Positions 62,604 through 64,000 of a stretch of DNA of 64,000 nucleotides are shown here, in pieces (positions within the stretch are counted from its first letter, which is position 1; every line of letters begins with the position of its first letter). The stretch lies in the NCBI RefSeq assembly GCF_028682455.1, contig NZ_JANHLD010000004.1, positions 496,001 through 560,000 of the forward strand, read 5' to 3'. The notes under the pieces were generated by a model. It ran no database searches. It was given only the letters and a program-made list of their open reading frames with translations, and was not told where the DNA came from. The stretch comes from Pseudomonas putida (lineage in GTDB: Bacteria; Pseudomonadota; Gammaproteobacteria; Pseudomonadales; Pseudomonadaceae). A program made the position numbers and the translations under genes.

Positions 62604-64000
62604 TTATTTAACGTCACTCTCCGTTGATTTTCCCAAGCCATGTTCTCGCAACTTGTTGGCGATCGTGGTGTGTGAAACCCCCAGGCGTTTACCCAACGCC
62701 CGACTACTGGGGAACTCGTTCATCAACTGTTCCAGTACCGCCCTCTCGAATCGCCCGACAATATCCCCCAACTCACCGTCCAGCGAGAATTCGCCCAGGG
62801 GCTGGCGCGCGCCGTAGTCCGGCAAGCGAATATGTTCGCTCTTGACCACCCCGCCATCGCACAGCGATACCGCCTGGAACAGTACGTTCTCCAACTGTCG
62901 TACGTTACCCGGCCAGTGGTACTGGCTCAGCCGCTCCATCGCCGCCGGTGCCAGGCGCGGCAAGGCACACCCGATCTGCCGGCTGGCCTGATCGAGAAAA
63001 TGCTCGACCAACGGCGCCAAACCATCGAGGCATTCGCGCAGCGGCGGAATATGCAGCGAAAGCACGTTCAGGCGGTGGTACAGGTCCTGGCGAAACTCGC
63101 CCCGGGCGCACAGCTCGGAGAGATCGACCTGGGTGGCGCAGATCACCCGCACGTCCAGATACACCTCTTCATCGCTACCAACCCGGCGAAAACAACCGTC
63201 CTGCAAAAAGCGCAGCAATTTGACCTGCAACCGCGGACTCATCTCGCCGACGCCGTCGAGGAACAAGGTTCCACCTGCCGTCAGCTCCAGCAGGCCGAGC
63301 TTGCCTTCGGCACGCGCGCCCTCGAAAGCGCCCGGACCGTAGCCGAACAACTCAGTCTCGGCCATGGACTCCGGCAAGCCGGCGCAGTTGAGTGCCATTA
63401 ACGGCGCCTGGCCGCGAGGGCTGGCCAGGTGACAGGCACGCGCCAGCAACTCCTTGCCCGTGCCGGTCTCGCCTTCAATCAGTAGCGGCGCATCCAGCGG
63501 AGCCATGCGCCGCGCTTCACGCACCACGCCCGCCATCACCCGCGAGCTCTGGAAAATGCTGTCGAAACCACGCAGCTCCTGTTTGCGCACGTTGTAGATG
63601 CGCTCGCCAATGCGATCGGCGCGGTGCAGGGTCAGCACCGCTCCCGCCAGGGCCTCGCTGTCATCGTGCTCGGACTGCAGCGGGGCAATATCGGCCAGGA
63701 ACACATCACCCTTGACCTTGACCCGCAGGCCATTGATCCGCGACTTGTTGGCCCGCACCAGCTCCGGCAGATCGAAGTCCTCGGCATAGCGTGACAGCGG
63801 AATGCCGGGGACTTCATCCACCCGCACTCCGAGCAACTGCGCGGCTGCCCGGTTGGCGGCGACGATGGAGCCCCCCATATCGATCGACAGGACCGGAAAA
63901 TCCAAGGCGCCGAGCAAGGCGTTGAGCTCCATGTGCCGCCGCTCGCTGGGCATCAACCCTACCCGCTTGACCCCAAACACGCCGGTGATCGACTCGAACT
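62604..64000 (-). CDS. phhR: TyrR-type regulator PhhR (partial; N terminus beyond window)
   Basis: The visible 465 codons enter from beyond base 64000 (EFESITGVFGVKRVGLMPSERRHMEL), so the ATG often chosen inside the window is not the start. Homologues of about 519 residues begin with an ACT domain. A PAS domain (LGALDFPVLSIDMGGSIVAANRAAAQLLG), an AAA+ domain with Walker A GETGTGKE, and a TyrR-type HTH (ALGKRLGVSHTTIANKLREHGL) follow. The sigma-54 loop reads GAFEGA. PhhR controls phenylalanine hydroxylase and aromatic amino-acid genes. Confidence 0.93.
   Translation of the reverse strand, partial: FESITGVFGVKRVGLMPSERRHMELNALLGALDFPVLSIDMGGSIVAANRAAAQLLGVRVDEVPGIPLSRYAEDFDLPELVRANKSRINGLRVKVKGDVFLADIAPLQSEHDDSEALAGAVLTLHRADRIGERIYNVRKQELRGFDSIFQSSRVMAGVVREARRMAPLDAPLLIEGETGTGKELLARACHLASPRGQAPLMALNCAGLPESMAETELFGYGPGAFEGARAEGKLGLLELTAGGTLFLDGVGEMSPRLQVKLLRFLQDGCFRRVGSDEEVYLDVRVICATQVDLSELCARGEFRQDLYHRLNVLSLHIPPLRECLDGLAPLVEHFLDQASRQIGCALPRLAPAAMERLSQYHWPGNVRQLENVLFQAVSLCDGGVVKSEHIRLPDYGARQPLGEFSLDGELGDIVGRFERAVLEQLMNEFPSSRALGKRLGVSHTTIANKLREHGLGKSTESDVK

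Overview
The window is chromosomal DNA of a fluorescent Pseudomonas, most like the P. putida group. The evidence is the gene order (fleR-fleS-fleQ-fliT-fliS-fliD-flaG-fliC-KASIII-flgL...flgB-cheR-cheV | flgA-flgM-flgN-flgZ), the bkdR|bkdA1A2B-lpdV locus, the alaS-lysC-csrA-tRNA-Ser-tRNA-Arg cluster, the aru/ast and aot arginine clusters, and many intergenic copies of the REP sequence typical of P. putida relatives (core TCGCGGGGCAAGCCCGCTCC). Coding DNA is GC-rich throughout. I see no prophage, integron, transposase, CRISPR array or rRNA.

1-25.9 kb is the late half of the flagellar/chemotaxis cluster. It starts inside fleR and holds the fleSR two-component pair, the master regulator fleQ, the filament genes and their chaperones, a FabH-like ketoacyl synthase next to fliC, hook-associated, ring, rod and hook genes (flgL to flgB), cheR and cheV, and on the other strand flgA, flgM, flgN and the PilZ brake flgZ. 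Matches to sigma-54 promoters (before fleS, flgB, flgF, flgA) and sigma-28 promoters (before fliC, flgM, fliS) reproduce the known FleQ/RpoN-FleSR-FliA hierarchy. 25.9-29.5 kb holds an MFS transporter, a gamma-glutamylpolyamine-synthetase-like enzyme and bkdR. 29.7-34.6 kb is the branched-chain 2-oxoacid dehydrogenase operon. 34.7-37.4 kb is a LysR regulator divergent from a GST and a luciferase-like oxidoreductase.

37.5-43.5 kb has tRNA-Arg(CCT), a small secreted protein, a solitary phnN, amrZ, mgtE, an exact 154-bp tandem array of three tRNA-Arg(ACG) genes, tRNA-Ser(GCT), csrA/rsmA and lysC. alaS follows, then an FMN riboswitch controlling a stand-alone RibH2-type lumazine synthase. 47.4-55.0 kb is the arginine succinyltransferase operon aruCFG-astDB-(small His-tailed gene)-astE. 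55.2-59.4 kb carries argR and the arginine/ornithine ABC transporter aotJQMP, without aotO. ArgR-like half-sites precede aruC and aotJ. acsA, a small DUF2790-like protein and an edge-truncated phhR complete the window.

Nothing here is a clear, wholly new multi-gene system; this is largely conserved core genome. The points most worth a second look are: a perfect 23-bp palindrome above the fleSR sigma-54 promoter; a REP-like 19-mer inside the linker-coding part of bkdB; the FabH-like enzyme embedded beside flagellin; an isolated secreted mini-gene between flgE and flgF; a flgA sigma-54 promoter that nearly abuts the start codon; the exact 154-bp tRNA array; an RBS-occluding hairpin after the FMN riboswitch; and the His-tailed small gene in the ast operon.
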